Source: Thermoanaerobacterium saccharolyticum
GTDB lineage: Bacteria > Bacillota > Thermoanaerobacteria > Thermoanaerobacterales > Thermoanaerobacteraceae
Direction of reading: 5' to 3'
Assembly: GCF_000747665.1 (NCBI RefSeq)
Contig: NZ_BBKT01000001.1
Coordinates: forward strand, 54,800 to 118,799
Length of the DNA stretch: 64,000 bases
A program made the position numbers and the translations under genes. The notes under the pieces were generated by a model. That model saw only the letters and a list, made by a program, of their open reading frames with translations. It had not been told where the DNA came from and did no database searches. Shown here in pieces: positions 1 through 9,009 of the stretch (positions are counted from its first letter, which is position 1; each line of letters begins with the position of its first letter).

Positions 1-214
1 ATCTCTTAGCATCTTCGTAATTTATATCTTCAACATGTTTCTCCATCTCTTCTATTTGTTCATCGGTAATATTAAGCCCTAATTCTTTTTCGCTTTTTGC
101 TAAAGCGATCCATAATTTTCTCCAAGTTTTAAATTTTTCATCATCTGAGAATATTTGAGACATTTCTTTGCTTGCATAACGTGTTATCAATGGATTTTCA
201 TATAGATTTGACAT
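1..214 (-). CDS. purB: Adenylosuccinate lyase, N-terminal part (cut by window edge)
   Basis: This is the first 71 codons of a protein that continues beyond the left edge. The N-terminus reads [18 protein letters not shown] and goes on with a [14 protein letters not shown] stretch, the characteristic start of bacterial PurB. The enzyme catalyses two fumarate-releasing steps of purine synthesis (SAICAR to AICAR, adenylosuccinate to AMP). The ATG follows a strong ribosome-binding site (GGCGGAGG). It begins 15 bases after the aminotransferase stop, so the two genes are probably co-transcribed. The catalytic residues lie outside the window, so the call rests on the N-terminus alone. Confidence 0.85.
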   Translation of the reverse strand, partial: MSNLYENPLITRYASKEMSQIFSDDEKFKTWRKLWIALAKSEKELGLNITDEQIEEMEKHVEDINYEDAKR

Positions 215-229
215 AATTACCTCCGCCTT

Positions 230-1418
230 TTAAAAATTTGTTAATAATTTTTCTATTCTATTAAATCCTTCTTCAATATTATTCATTGATGTTGCATATG
301 AAACTCTAATATAATTATCATTGCCAAATGGAAGACATGGTATTACAGCAACTTTAGCTTTTTCTAAGAGAAAATTAGCGAAATCAATGGAGCCATTTAT
401 TTTTAATCCATCTATTTCAGTCCCAATAAAATCACTGATATTGATAATTATATAAAATGCGCCATCTGGTGTGATAGCCTTTAAACCATCTGTTTTATTT
501 ATTCTTTGAAGCATGTAATCCCGTCTTCTCTTAAATTCAGCAACCATAGCTTTGATCGTCTCATCGCCTTGATTTAGTGCTGCAACACTGGCATATTGAG
601 CTATTGTATTAGGATTTGACGTAGTATGACTTTGGATATTGTTAATTAGTTTAGCGATCTCGAGATTTGATACAGAATATCCAATCCTCCATCCTGTCAT
701 TGAATAAGCTTTTGACATGCCATTTATTATAATTGTCAAATTTTTTATTTCTTCATTAAAAGAAGCAATGCTGACATGTTTTCCATTGTAAATTAATTTT
801 TCATAGATTTCATCAGAAATTACATAAATATTATATTTTACGGCTAAAGATGCTATACTTTTCAATTCATCTTCATTATAAACTGCCCCAGTAGGATTAT
901 TTGGACTATTTACAATAATTGCTTTTGTCTTGTCATTGATTGCTTCTTCTAATTGAGTTGCAGTAATTTTAAAATTATTGCTTTCTGCAGTATCAATAAA
1001 AACTGGAACACCGCCGGCTAACTTAACCATTTCAGGATAGCTAAGCCAATAAGGAGAAGGAATTATGACTTCGTCACCTTGATTTAATATAGCACATAAT
1101 GCATTAAAGATTGCCTGTTTAGCACCATTTGAAACTACTATTTGAGAAACATCATAAGATAAATTATTGTCTCTTTTTAGCTTTTGTACTATTGCTTCTT
1201 TTAGTTCCAAAATACCTGAAGTAGGTGTATATTTTGTATATCCTTCTCTTATAGCACTAATTGCTGCTTTTTTTTATATAATCAGGTGTATCAAAATCAG
1301 GTTCTCCTGCTCCAAAACCGATCACATTTATTCCTGACTTTCTCATTCTATTTGCTTTAGCAGTAATATCCAATGTCAGTGAAGGACTAATGCTAAAAGC
1401 CTTGTCCGATAATTTCAT
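230..1418 (-). CDS. aspC: Aspartate/aromatic aminotransferase, class I (frameshifted in A8 run)
   Basis: Fold-type I, PLP-dependent aminotransferase of the AspAT Ib kind, expected to interconvert aspartate and oxaloacetate with 2-oxoglutarate/glutamate. The ATG at 1418 follows a GGAGGTGG ribosome-binding site, and the N-terminus contains the family signature GFGAGEPDFDTPD. The frame breaks at a T8 run (1268-1275; A8 on the coding strand). With one A removed the protein continues through KKAAISAIREGYTKYTP into the rest of the enzyme, giving 395 residues, the usual family length. The NNPTG motif is near residue 173 and the PLP lysine is in NGMSKAYS, near residue 236. The substrate could also be aromatic amino acids. 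The family call is very safe. Confidence 0.9.
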
Positions 1419-1474
1419 ATTTCCACCTCCTACAGTATATCTATTATTTTAACTTATTTTTGATATTATTTCTA

Positions 1475-2290
1475 CTATTTAATACTTTCTTTAAGTTTTA
1501 ATACATATTCGTAATCAAGCTTTACTGTACCCAACAGATATTTTCCATCTACATCAATTCCATGAAAATCTGAGCCACCAGTTATCAATAAATTGTTTTC
1601 TATAGCAAAATTTTTAAAAAACTCTATATCTTTCTTGTCGTGTTTCGAATGATATACTTCGATGCCTTTCAAACCATTTTCGATAAGATGACTTATAATT
1701 TTTTTATCTTTAAGAAGACCTGGATGCGCTAATACAGGTATACCACCAATATCTTTTATCATTTTAATTGATTCAAATGGATGAAGCCTATATCTCTCAA
1801 CATAAGCTGGTTGCCCTTCACCAATATATCTGTCGAAAGTTTCTTTTACGCTTTTTGAATAACCTGCCTCAACTATAGCTCTTGCAATATGAGGTCGTCC
1901 TATATAAGATTCTTTGGCGTATTTTAGTACATCATCATAATTTATGTTAACACCAATTTCATTAAGTTTTTGAATCATAAGTTTTGCACGAGAGATTCTG
2001 GAATCTCTAATTTCTACCAACCTTCTTAAAAAGTCTTCATTATTGTGATCGATAAAATATCCAAGTATGTGTACATCTTGTTTTCCATCAAATGAGTTAA
2101 GCTCAATTCCAGGGATTATTTCTACGTTGAAAATTTTTGAGGCATGTGTTGCTTCATCAATGCCTTCCAATGTATCATGATCGGTAATAGCAATAATACT
2201 TAAACCGGCTTTTTTTGCCAACTGTACTACTTTTTTTGGTTTATGTATTCCATCTGATTTGGTAGTATGTATGTGCAAATCGCCAAACAT
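1475..2290 (-). CDS. PHP-domain phosphoesterase (TrpH/YciV-like)
   Basis: A 271-residue stand-alone PHP-domain protein. Metal ligands are visible in order: DLHIHTTKSDG at residues 4-14, TDHDT near 37-41, a central GRPHIAR, AHPG in the second half, and a terminal GGSDFHG. This is the complete set of a trinuclear-metal phosphoesterase. Related proteins hydrolyse 3',5'-nucleoside bisphosphates or short RNAs from the 5' end. The gene lies after the spoVS terminator and before aspC. Its neighbours do not fix the substrate, so I give no symbol. Confidence 0.85.
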   Translation of the reverse strand: MFGDLHIHTTKSDGIHKPKKVVQLAKKAGLSIIAITDHDTLEGIDEATHASKIFNVEIIPGIELNSFDGKQDVHILGYFIDHNNEDFLRRLVEIRDSRISRAKLMIQKLNEIGVNINYDDVLKYAKESYIGRPHIARAIVEAGYSKSVKETFDRYIGEGQPAYVERYRLHPFESIKMIKDIGGIPVLAHPGLLKDKKIISHLIENGLKGIEVYHSKHDKKDIEFFKNFAIENNLLITGGSDFHGIDVDGKYLLGTVKLDYEYVLKLKESIK

Positions 2291-2313
2291 TTATTTCCAC
2301 TCCTAATGTTAAA

Positions 2314-2342
2314 CTAAAAACAACCTGTTTTGCAGGTTGTTT
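2314..2342 (-). terminator. Rho-independent terminator after spoVS
   Basis: A 10-bp perfect stem (arms 2318-2327 and 2333-2342, 5-base loop) is followed on the minus strand by a short T-run. The stem overlaps the spoVS stop codon. It separates spoVS from the downstream PHP gene. Confidence 0.85.
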
Positions 2343-2601
2343 ATCTTGGTTCTACGATCAACTTAATGGCTGTTCGTTCTTCTCCATCGATTTCAATGTC
2401 TGTAAAGGCTGGTATACAAATTAAATCGATACCACCAGGTGCAACAAAACCTCTTGCTATAGCTACTGCTTTTATTGCTTGATTTAATGCACCTGCTCCA
2501 ATTGCTTGTACTTCTGCTCCACCGCGTTCCCTGAGTACACCAGCTAGTGCACCTGCTACTGAATTTGGATTAGACTTTGCTGAGACCTTTAAAACCTCCA
2601 T
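2341..2601 (-). CDS. spoVS: Stage V sporulation protein S
   Basis: An 86-residue protein matching the highly conserved SpoVS family over its full length. It begins MEVLKVSAKSNPNSVAGALA and contains the glycine-rich IGAGALNQAIKA core and a C-terminal LIVEPR. SpoVS is a small Alba-like nucleic-acid-binding protein; loss in Bacillus blocks spore coat and cortex development at stage V. It forms a single-gene unit: a sigma-H-type promoter lies upstream at 2639-2667 and a terminator overlaps its stop. The downstream order rny-ymdB-spoVS is the same as in Bacillus. Confidence 0.97.
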   Translation of the reverse strand: MEVLKVSAKSNPNSVAGALAGVLRERGGAEVQAIGAGALNQAIKAVAIARGFVAPGGIDLICIPAFTDIEIDGEERTAIKLIVEPR

Positions 2602-2638
2602 CGTATATCCCCCTTTTAATAAATCGAATACATTATCT

Positions 2639-2667
2639 ATATTCTACAAAAAAATTAAAAATCCTTC
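2639..2667 (-). promoter_or_regulatory. Sigma-H-type promoter of spoVS
   Basis: On the minus strand GAAGGATTT (2659-2667) and GTAGAATAT (2639-2647) are separated by 11 bases. Both match the Bacillus sigma-H consensus RnAGGAwWW-N11/12-RnnGAATww at every defined position. The site lies entirely in the ymdB-spoVS gap, about 37 bases from the spoVS ATG. Bacillus spoVS is known to be sigma-H dependent, which supports the reading. Confidence 0.75.
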
Positions 2668-2678
2668 TAAATTAAAAC

Positions 2679-3458
2679 TTATATATAATTTTTGTTTATT
2701 CTGCAAATGTCAATACATTTCCCTGTAGATTCGTCTATTTTTATTACCAATCCATTTATTTGAGCTGGGCCTTTTGCAATATCAAATTTAACAGGCAAAG
2801 AAGATGTAAATTTTTTTATTATCTTATCTTTGTCCATTCCCAAAACAGAATCATATGGGCCTGTCATTCCCACATCAGTTATATATCCTGTACCACCTGG
2901 CAATATTTTTTCATCAGCCGTTTGAACATGTGTATGTGTCCCATATACGCACGATACTTTACCATCTAAGTAATAACCTAAAGCTATTTTTTCTGACGTA
3001 GCTTCAGCATGAAAGTCAACAATTATTATGTTTGTATGTTCTTTTAACATTTTTATTTCTTCATCAGCAACAAAAAAAGGATTGTTATTGCATGGCATAA
3101 ACACTGTACCTTGTAAATTGATAATTCCGATTTTTATATTGTTTATGTTAAGCAAAGAAGAACCTCTTCCAGGGGTGTTAGGAAGATAATTTGCAGGCCT
3201 TACGATTCTTCTTTCTTCATCGATAAAGTTAAAAATTTCTTTTTGATCCCAAACATGGTTACCCATAGTTAAAGCCGATATTCCCATTTCAAAGAGCTCA
3301 TCAGCAACTTTTCGTGTTATGCCATTTCCACCTGCAGCATTTTCAGCATTTGCAATGACCAAATTAATATCATTTTCTTCAATTAACTGCCGCAATTTAT
3401 CTTTTAGTATATTTCTTCCGATTCTTCCAACAATATCACCTATTATGAGCGTATTCAT
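2679..3458 (-). CDS. ymdB: YmdB-family metallophosphoesterase
   Basis: A 259-residue calcineurin-like phosphoesterase of the TIGR00282/YmdB family. Metal-binding motifs are GDIVGRIGRN (start), NAENAAGG, TMGNHVWD, DFHAEATSEK and GTHTHVQTAD. In Bacillus YmdB hydrolyses 2',3'-cyclic nucleotides and influences biofilm and motility decisions. It is normally encoded next to rny, as here. The open frame extends upstream to 3539, but the true start is the ATG at 3458, which has a GGAGG ribosome-binding site; the extension would be encoded by the rny terminator hairpin. Confidence 0.93.
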   Translation of the reverse strand: MNTLIIGDIVGRIGRNILKDKLRQLIEENDINLVIANAENAAGGNGITRKVADELFEMGISALTMGNHVWDQKEIFNFIDEERRIVRPANYLPNTPGRGSSLLNINNIKIGIINLQGTVFMPCNNNPFFVADEEIKMLKEHTNIIIVDFHAEATSEKIALGYYLDGKVSCVYGTHTHVQTADEKILPGGTGYITDVGMTGPYDSVLGMDKDKIIKKFTSSLPVKFDIAKGPAQINGLVIKIDESTGKCIDICRINKNYI

Positions 3459-3521
3459 ATAAACCTCCGTTTCTTTACAACATAATATTATTATACTACT
3501 ATAATCGATAATTATAAATCG

Positions 3522-3544
3522 AAAAGCGTGCATATGCACGCTTT
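3522..3544 (-). terminator. Rho-independent terminator after rny
   Basis: A palindrome (3523-3544, core GCGTGCATATGCACGC) is followed on the minus strand by TTTT. It lies just beyond the rny stop. It explains why the long open frame upstream of the ymdB ATG is not coding. Confidence 0.75.
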
Positions 3545-3553
3545 ATTTCAAAT

Positions 3554-5105
3554 TTATTTAGCATAATCAACTGCAACAGTTTCTCTGACTACTATAACCT
3601 TAATTTGACCTGGATATTCTAACTCTTCTTCGATTTTTTTAGTAATTTCTCTCGCTAACATGATTGTAGTCTCATCGCTTATGATTTCTGGTTTTACCAT
3701 TATTCTTATTTCTCTGCCAGCTTGTATAGCATACGATTTTTCAACACCATCAAAGGAATTAGCAATTTCTTCTAATTTATTTAATCTCTTTAAATACGCT
3801 TCAAGTGTCTCACGTCTTGCTCCAGGTCTTGCTGCAGATATGGCATCTGCTGACTGAACCAAAACTGCTTCCACTGTCTGAGGTTCAACATCATTGTGAT
3901 GTGCCATTATAGCATGAATGACTTCGTTTGATTCGTGATATCTCTTTGCAAGATCGGCTCCTATCATTACATGCGGACCTTCGACTTCATGGTCTACTGC
4001 CTTTCCTATATCATGCAACAATCCGGCTCTTTTGGCTATATTTGCATCAGCACCAAGTTCGTACGCCATAAGCCCTGCTAAATGAGCAACTTCTATGGAA
4101 TGTTTCAAAACATTCTGCCCGTAACTTGTCCTAAACTTTAATCTTCCAAGCAATTTTATCAATTCAGGGTGAATTCCGTGAACACCAACTTCAAAAGTTG
4201 CTTCTTCTCCAGCTTTAATAATAACATTATCAACTTCTTTTCTAGCTTTTTCGACCATTTCTTCAATTCTGGCTGGATGTATTCTTCCGTCTTCAATTAA
4301 TTTTTCTAAAGCTATACGGGCGATTTCACGCCGTATTGGATCAAATCCTGATATAACTACCGCTTCAGGTGTGTCATCAATTATCAAATCAATACCTGTC
4401 AACGTCTCTAAGGTTCTAATATTCCTGCCTTCACGTCCTATGATTCTTCCTTTCATTTCATCGTTAGGCAATGCCACTACCGAAACAGTTGTTTCGGCTG
4501 CATGATCAACAGCACATCGTTGAATTGAAGTAACAACTATTTCCCTTGCTTTGCTTTCTGCTTCTTCTTTTGCTTTAGCTTCAATCTCCTTTATCATCAA
4601 AGCAGCTTCATGTGATATTTCATTTTTAACATCGTTTAATAAAATATTTCTGGCTTCTTCTCTGGTTAATTCGGATATTCTTTCTAATTCCTCAACTTCT
4701 TTTTGATGCATTATTTTTATTTCTTCTTCCAAATCGCTTATTTCTTTTTGTTTCTTTTCAATCATTGCATCTTTTTGTTCTAATGTTTCAGCTCTTCTGT
4801 CAAGAGACTCTTCTTTTTGAATTAAACGCCTTTCCATTCTCTGAAGTTCGCCTCTACGGTCCCTGACTTCCTTTTCGAGATCAGTTCGTTGTCTATGAAT
4901 CTCTTCCTTTGCTTCCAAAAGCAACTTTCTTTTTTTTATTTTCACCGTCTTTTTTTGCGTTTTCCAAAATAGTTTTCGCTAATTCTTCAGCACTTTTTAT
5001 TTTGGATTCTGCAATAAATTTTCGAATGAAATATCCTATAAAAAGACCAATTGCTATGGCGATTAATGCAATTACTGCTATAAATAGTGGACTAATATTG
5101 TTAAT
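3554..5105 (-). CDS. rny: Ribonuclease Y (frameshifted in A8 run; apparent AUU start)
   Basis: Membrane-anchored endoribonuclease that initiates mRNA decay in Firmicutes. Corrected length is 516 residues. Order of parts: N-terminal transmembrane helix (about residues 5-25), long coiled coil (about 30-200, many EK/RE repeats), KH domain with [14 protein letters not shown] domain with [10 protein letters not shown]. The frame breaks at a T8 run (4930-4937); removing one A joins the anchor to the [11 protein letters not shown] coiled coil. The anchor frame has no ATG, GTG or TTG. The only codon placed correctly behind the AAGGAGG site is ATT at 5103-5105, giving [10 protein letters not shown] after the initiator. 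A sigma-A promoter precedes it. Confidence 0.93.
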
Positions 5106-5139
5106 ATGCCTACACCTCCTTTGTTGATACTCATTTTAT

Positions 5140-5168
5140 ATTTTATTCCTATTTCAAAATTATGTCAA
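5140..5168 (-). promoter_or_regulatory. Sigma-A promoter of rny
   Basis: On the minus strand a consensus TTGACA (5163-5168) and TAAAAT (5140-5145) are spaced by 17 bases. They sit in the sbcC-rny gap, about 35 bases upstream of the rny start. The rny gene is therefore expressed independently of the repair operon. Confidence 0.85.
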
Positions 5169-5201
5169 GTTAGCATCCTTGCTATATTGCTGACTTAGTG
5201 C

Positions 5202-7768
5202 TTAAGGGTATACTATATGTGATCCATTTTCATCTTTAGTGATTTCTATTGAGTACGGAAAGCTTTCTTTAAGCTCGTCAATGTGCGTTATTACTAAGAC
5301 TAATTCAAATTCATCTTTTATCATATTCAATACGTCAATAATATTTTGACGTCCAAGCACATCTTGAGATCCAAAGCCCTCGTCTATTATTAAGGTTTGT
5401 AAATTAACACCTGCTCTTCTTGATAAAAACTTTGACAAAGCAATTCTCAATGCAAAATTGATCCTAAATGCTTCTCCGCCGCTAAAAAGTTCGTATTTTC
5501 TTTTTCCCAATTCATCAGAAATTTCTATATCGAGTGTTTCTTGTACAGAGCCATTTTTGTTAATTTTTTGAGTCAATAGACTTACATACATTTTTCCATC
5601 TGACAATTTAGATAAAAAATCATTAGCAGTATCTTCAAATTCTGGCAATGCATTTTCTATAATTAATGCTTGTATGCCTTTTTTGCCAAAACTTTTCTCC
5701 AATATTTCGTAATAATGTATTTCAGATAGATAAACATCCTTTTCTTTATTTAAATCAACAATTTTTTTCTCTAAATTTCCTATCCTATTCAGTTGGTCGA
5801 CAATAGATGTTAAATTGGCATTTACTTCTAAATATTCATTGTTTATAATATCTATTTTTTGCCTTAATTTCTTTATGTCATCTATCAAATTATCATAACC
5901 GATAAACTGCGACTTGAAAAAATCCAACATTTCCTTGTCATTGTTTAGATACTCTGAATAAACTTCTATCGTCTTTTTATAACTTTGATATGTATTCTGA
6001 TAATCAGATAGACTTTGTTTTGAGATACAAAGTCTTTCGTATTTTTTTTTCAAAGTCTCTGTATAATTCATATTTATCCTTTATATTTTCATAAAGCTCA
6101 ATTGAAAAGTTTAAATTTTTTAATTTAGTTTCAATATTGGACAATTTATCCTTTTCAGCAGAAGCAAAAGATTCATTCATCAAACAATCATTAACATCGT
6201 CAATTTTTTTCTTTAATTCGTTTAATAAATTTAATAAGCTTTCTTTTTCAGCAATAGCACTTTTCAGCGAATCAATGTTAGCTATTAACTTTTCCCGTTT
6301 ATTTTGAAGCATCAACAGATTTTCGCGTTCTTTTTTTTAAAAATCTTATATTGTTTTGTTCTTTTAAAATTTCATCTTTTATTGTATATACCTTATCTCC
6401 TATATCATTTATTTCTTTTTTGATATTATTTAACAAACCGCTTTTCTTATTTTCATCAAGAGGTGAATTACACAATGGACATTTTGCATCAGTTTGCAGT
6501 ATTGCTTTATAGTTTTCTTTAAGTTCCTCCGTCTTTTTATTATAATTGTCCAGTTGAACTTTATATTCAGCTATTTTTTGAGTAGATTTTTGAATTTCTT
6601 CATCGTTAAATTTTATTTTTTCTTTTAAATTGCCAATTTCTTGTAGGCATTTTTCCAATTCTCGTAATTTTGAAACATTGTTTTCTACTTCATTGTACCT
6701 TAGTAAAACATCATTGTATTTAAATTGCAAATTCCTTAGCTCCAACTGGGTTTCTTTTCTCAATATATTTATGCTAGTTTCAATTTGGATTTTTTCTCTT
6801 TCAAGCTGATTAAAATCAGTATATTTTTTTTCAAGTTCTTTAAGCTGTTCTTTTATCAATTTAAATGTATTGTATCCTTCAATGATTGCACTCTCATCCT
6901 TCAAAAGATTATTTACTTCATTTATTTTATTTTTCATATCCTCCATCATAATTTTGTATTCTGAGATTACTTTTTCGTTAAATTTTATTCTTTCGTTATA
7001 TTCATTGTATTTTATTATATTATCATCCATGTGGCGCTTTTTTTTCATCTAATTCGTTTAAATCAATGCTCAACCTGTTAATTTCGCTTTTTTTTTTCAC
7101 TGCATTTTTTTTAAAAGTTCGTCTCTTTTGTTAACTAACTCGTTTTTATCTTTTACTTCATTCATATACAGTTTCAATTGTTCATCTATAATATTTACTT
7201 TTTTCTCGTATTCATTGCGTTTTATTTTGGCTTTCTCCTGCAACCTATCGTATATATCTAAGCCCAGGACCTCAGAAAATATCTCCTTTCTTTTTGTTGA
7301 ATCAGCCTCAGAAAAAAAGCCATACTTGTTTTGTGGCATGAAAGATGAAGCGACAAAAGTATCATAATCTAGCATGATGGTACTTTCAATTTTATCTCTT
7401 GTATCTTCCAATCTTTCTTGAGTCAATGATTTTAATGTTCCATCATCCCCTATTATATGAAACTCAAGGATGGAACTTGAATTCCTTTTTTTCTTTCTTA
7501 GAATTCGATATTTAGTATTATTTATTTTGAATATGAATTCTACCTCCATCTCATCAGCACCAATTCTTATAAGATCATCGCTGCCTCTGCCGGCACTATC
7601 TAAACCTCTAGCCCTTCCCCAAATGCACCATGTTATAGCATCCCAAAGTGATGATTTGCCATTCCCATTTTTGCCTGTAATTGCAGCAATATGAAATCTT
7701 GTAAAATCCATTACTTCGTTTTCAGAATATGACATAAAATTCTTTAACGTAAGCTTTATTGGAACCAT
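5202..7768 (-). CDS. sbcC: Exonuclease subunit SbcC (Rad50-like ATPase; five frameshifts)
   Basis: SMC-like ATPase that pairs with SbcD to open and trim DNA ends and hairpins. Corrected length is 853 residues. Walker A GKNGNGKSS is at about 32-40 and a Q-loop follows at SSFMPQN. Two long coiled-coil arms meet at a zinc hook CPLC near 429-432. The C-terminal lobe has the ABC signature FSGGEAFRINFALR and Walker B LIIDEGFGSQD. The frame is broken five times, always by one extra A: T runs at 7105-7112, 7088-7097, 7038-7045, 6331-6338 and 6042-6050. Removing one base at each rejoins all pieces without loss. The ATG follows the sbcD stop with no gap. Five lesions in otherwise well-conserved sequence look like base-calling errors, not decay. 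Confidence 0.92.
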
Positions 7769-8990
7769 TTATTTATTCACCTCTTCCATTAGTTCTTTGT
7801 ATAAGAGGGAAGCCCTTTTTAGAAGTTCATCTTTATCAACATCTAAATCAACAGACAAAAAATATTTTGATAGAGCATCAATCGGATTAAGCTGTTCATT
7901 TATTTCAGGATTTCTTAAAGCACCTTTGTCAGCATCAAATTCTTTTTTTACACCAACGAAATAATAAGAATTTTCATTAAAATATTTACTTATTTCTCTG
8001 TACCTGATATGTTTATCGATATCCTTTGTGATTTTTAAGTTTAGCCTGACAATTGACTCTTTTAAATCGTACTTTTTAGCTACTTTTAATATTTCTTCAG
8101 TAGGAGAAACCGCATCTTTTATTTCAATATTGATAGTTTTAAACTGTCTGGAGTTCGTCGTGATAAATTTATGTGTAACATTCTGTTCATCGATAATCAC
8201 ATGGCAAAATCCTTTTTCATCTCTTTCTTCACCAAAATCAATTTTTTCTATACTTCCACTGTATACGGCAAGTGGCATATCCCATACTACTTGATATCTA
8301 TGTATGTGCCCTAATGCAACGTATTTGTATTGTGGTCTGGCAATTACGCTTATTGGTACAACAACTTCATCTCCAATCATAATGCTTTTTTCACTGCTAG
8401 TAATTGCTCCTGTTACAGATATATGAGCTGATAAAATTGAAGGTATAGAAGGTTCGAGTTTGGCTGTAAGAATATCAATGATAGTATTTATTTTCTCAAT
8501 CATTTTTTTTATTTATCTCATTTATACTTAAGTTTTTGCTTTCTTCAAGTTTCAAAAGAAAACTTTTTGGAAAATACGGAAGGCACGCAATTTGCAATGG
8601 ACCGTTTTTGGTTTCTATGAGAAAAATATCTGGTTTATTGGCCACATATACGTTTTTTACATCTAATATTTTATATATATCAAAAGCCCTTGCTTTTGAA
8701 TCAGAATTTGGCTGATCATGATTTCCATTGTTTATGACAACTGGAATGTATTGCGAAAGGCGTTTTATTCTTTTTGCCAGTTCTCTTTGCTGAGTAGGGT
8801 TGGGCTCCCTGGATTTGTACATATCGCCTGAAATAATTGCTACGTCACAATTTTCTATAGAATAATCTACAAACCGATCAAATGCGTTCAAAAAGTCTTC
8901 TAATCTTGTATTTAATCCTGTTTTTTTGTTTATAATGCCGTAGTTCTCTATCCCAATGTGAATATCTGCTGTATGCGCAATATTTATCAT
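7769..8990 (-). CDS. sbcD: Exonuclease subunit SbcD (Mre11-like nuclease; frameshifted)
   Basis: Metallophosphoesterase nuclease partner of SbcC, corrected length 406 residues. Manganese-binding motifs appear in order: TADIHIGIENYG at the start, ISGDMYKS, NNGNHDQPNSD, then HIS and ALGHIHRYQV in the second half. A capping domain follows. The frame breaks at a T8 run (8503-8510); with one A fewer, INEINKK continues into MIEKINTIIDIL. The gene starts 19 bases after the herA stop and directly abuts sbcC. In archaea the homologous Mre11-Rad50 genes also stand beside herA and nurA, so joint action on double-strand-break ends is a strong inference. Confidence 0.93.
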
Positions 8991-9009
8991 TCATTTCACC
9001 TTCTTCTAA

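Noticed and set aside
3459..3539. N-terminal extension of YmdB (27 residues)
   Set aside because: It is encoded by the rny terminator hairpin, and the internal ATG has a strong ribosome site and matches the family start.
5202..7768. sbcC as a decaying pseudogene
   Set aside because: All key motifs are intact, the only lesions are homopolymer length changes, and similar lesions are in essential genes such as polC.
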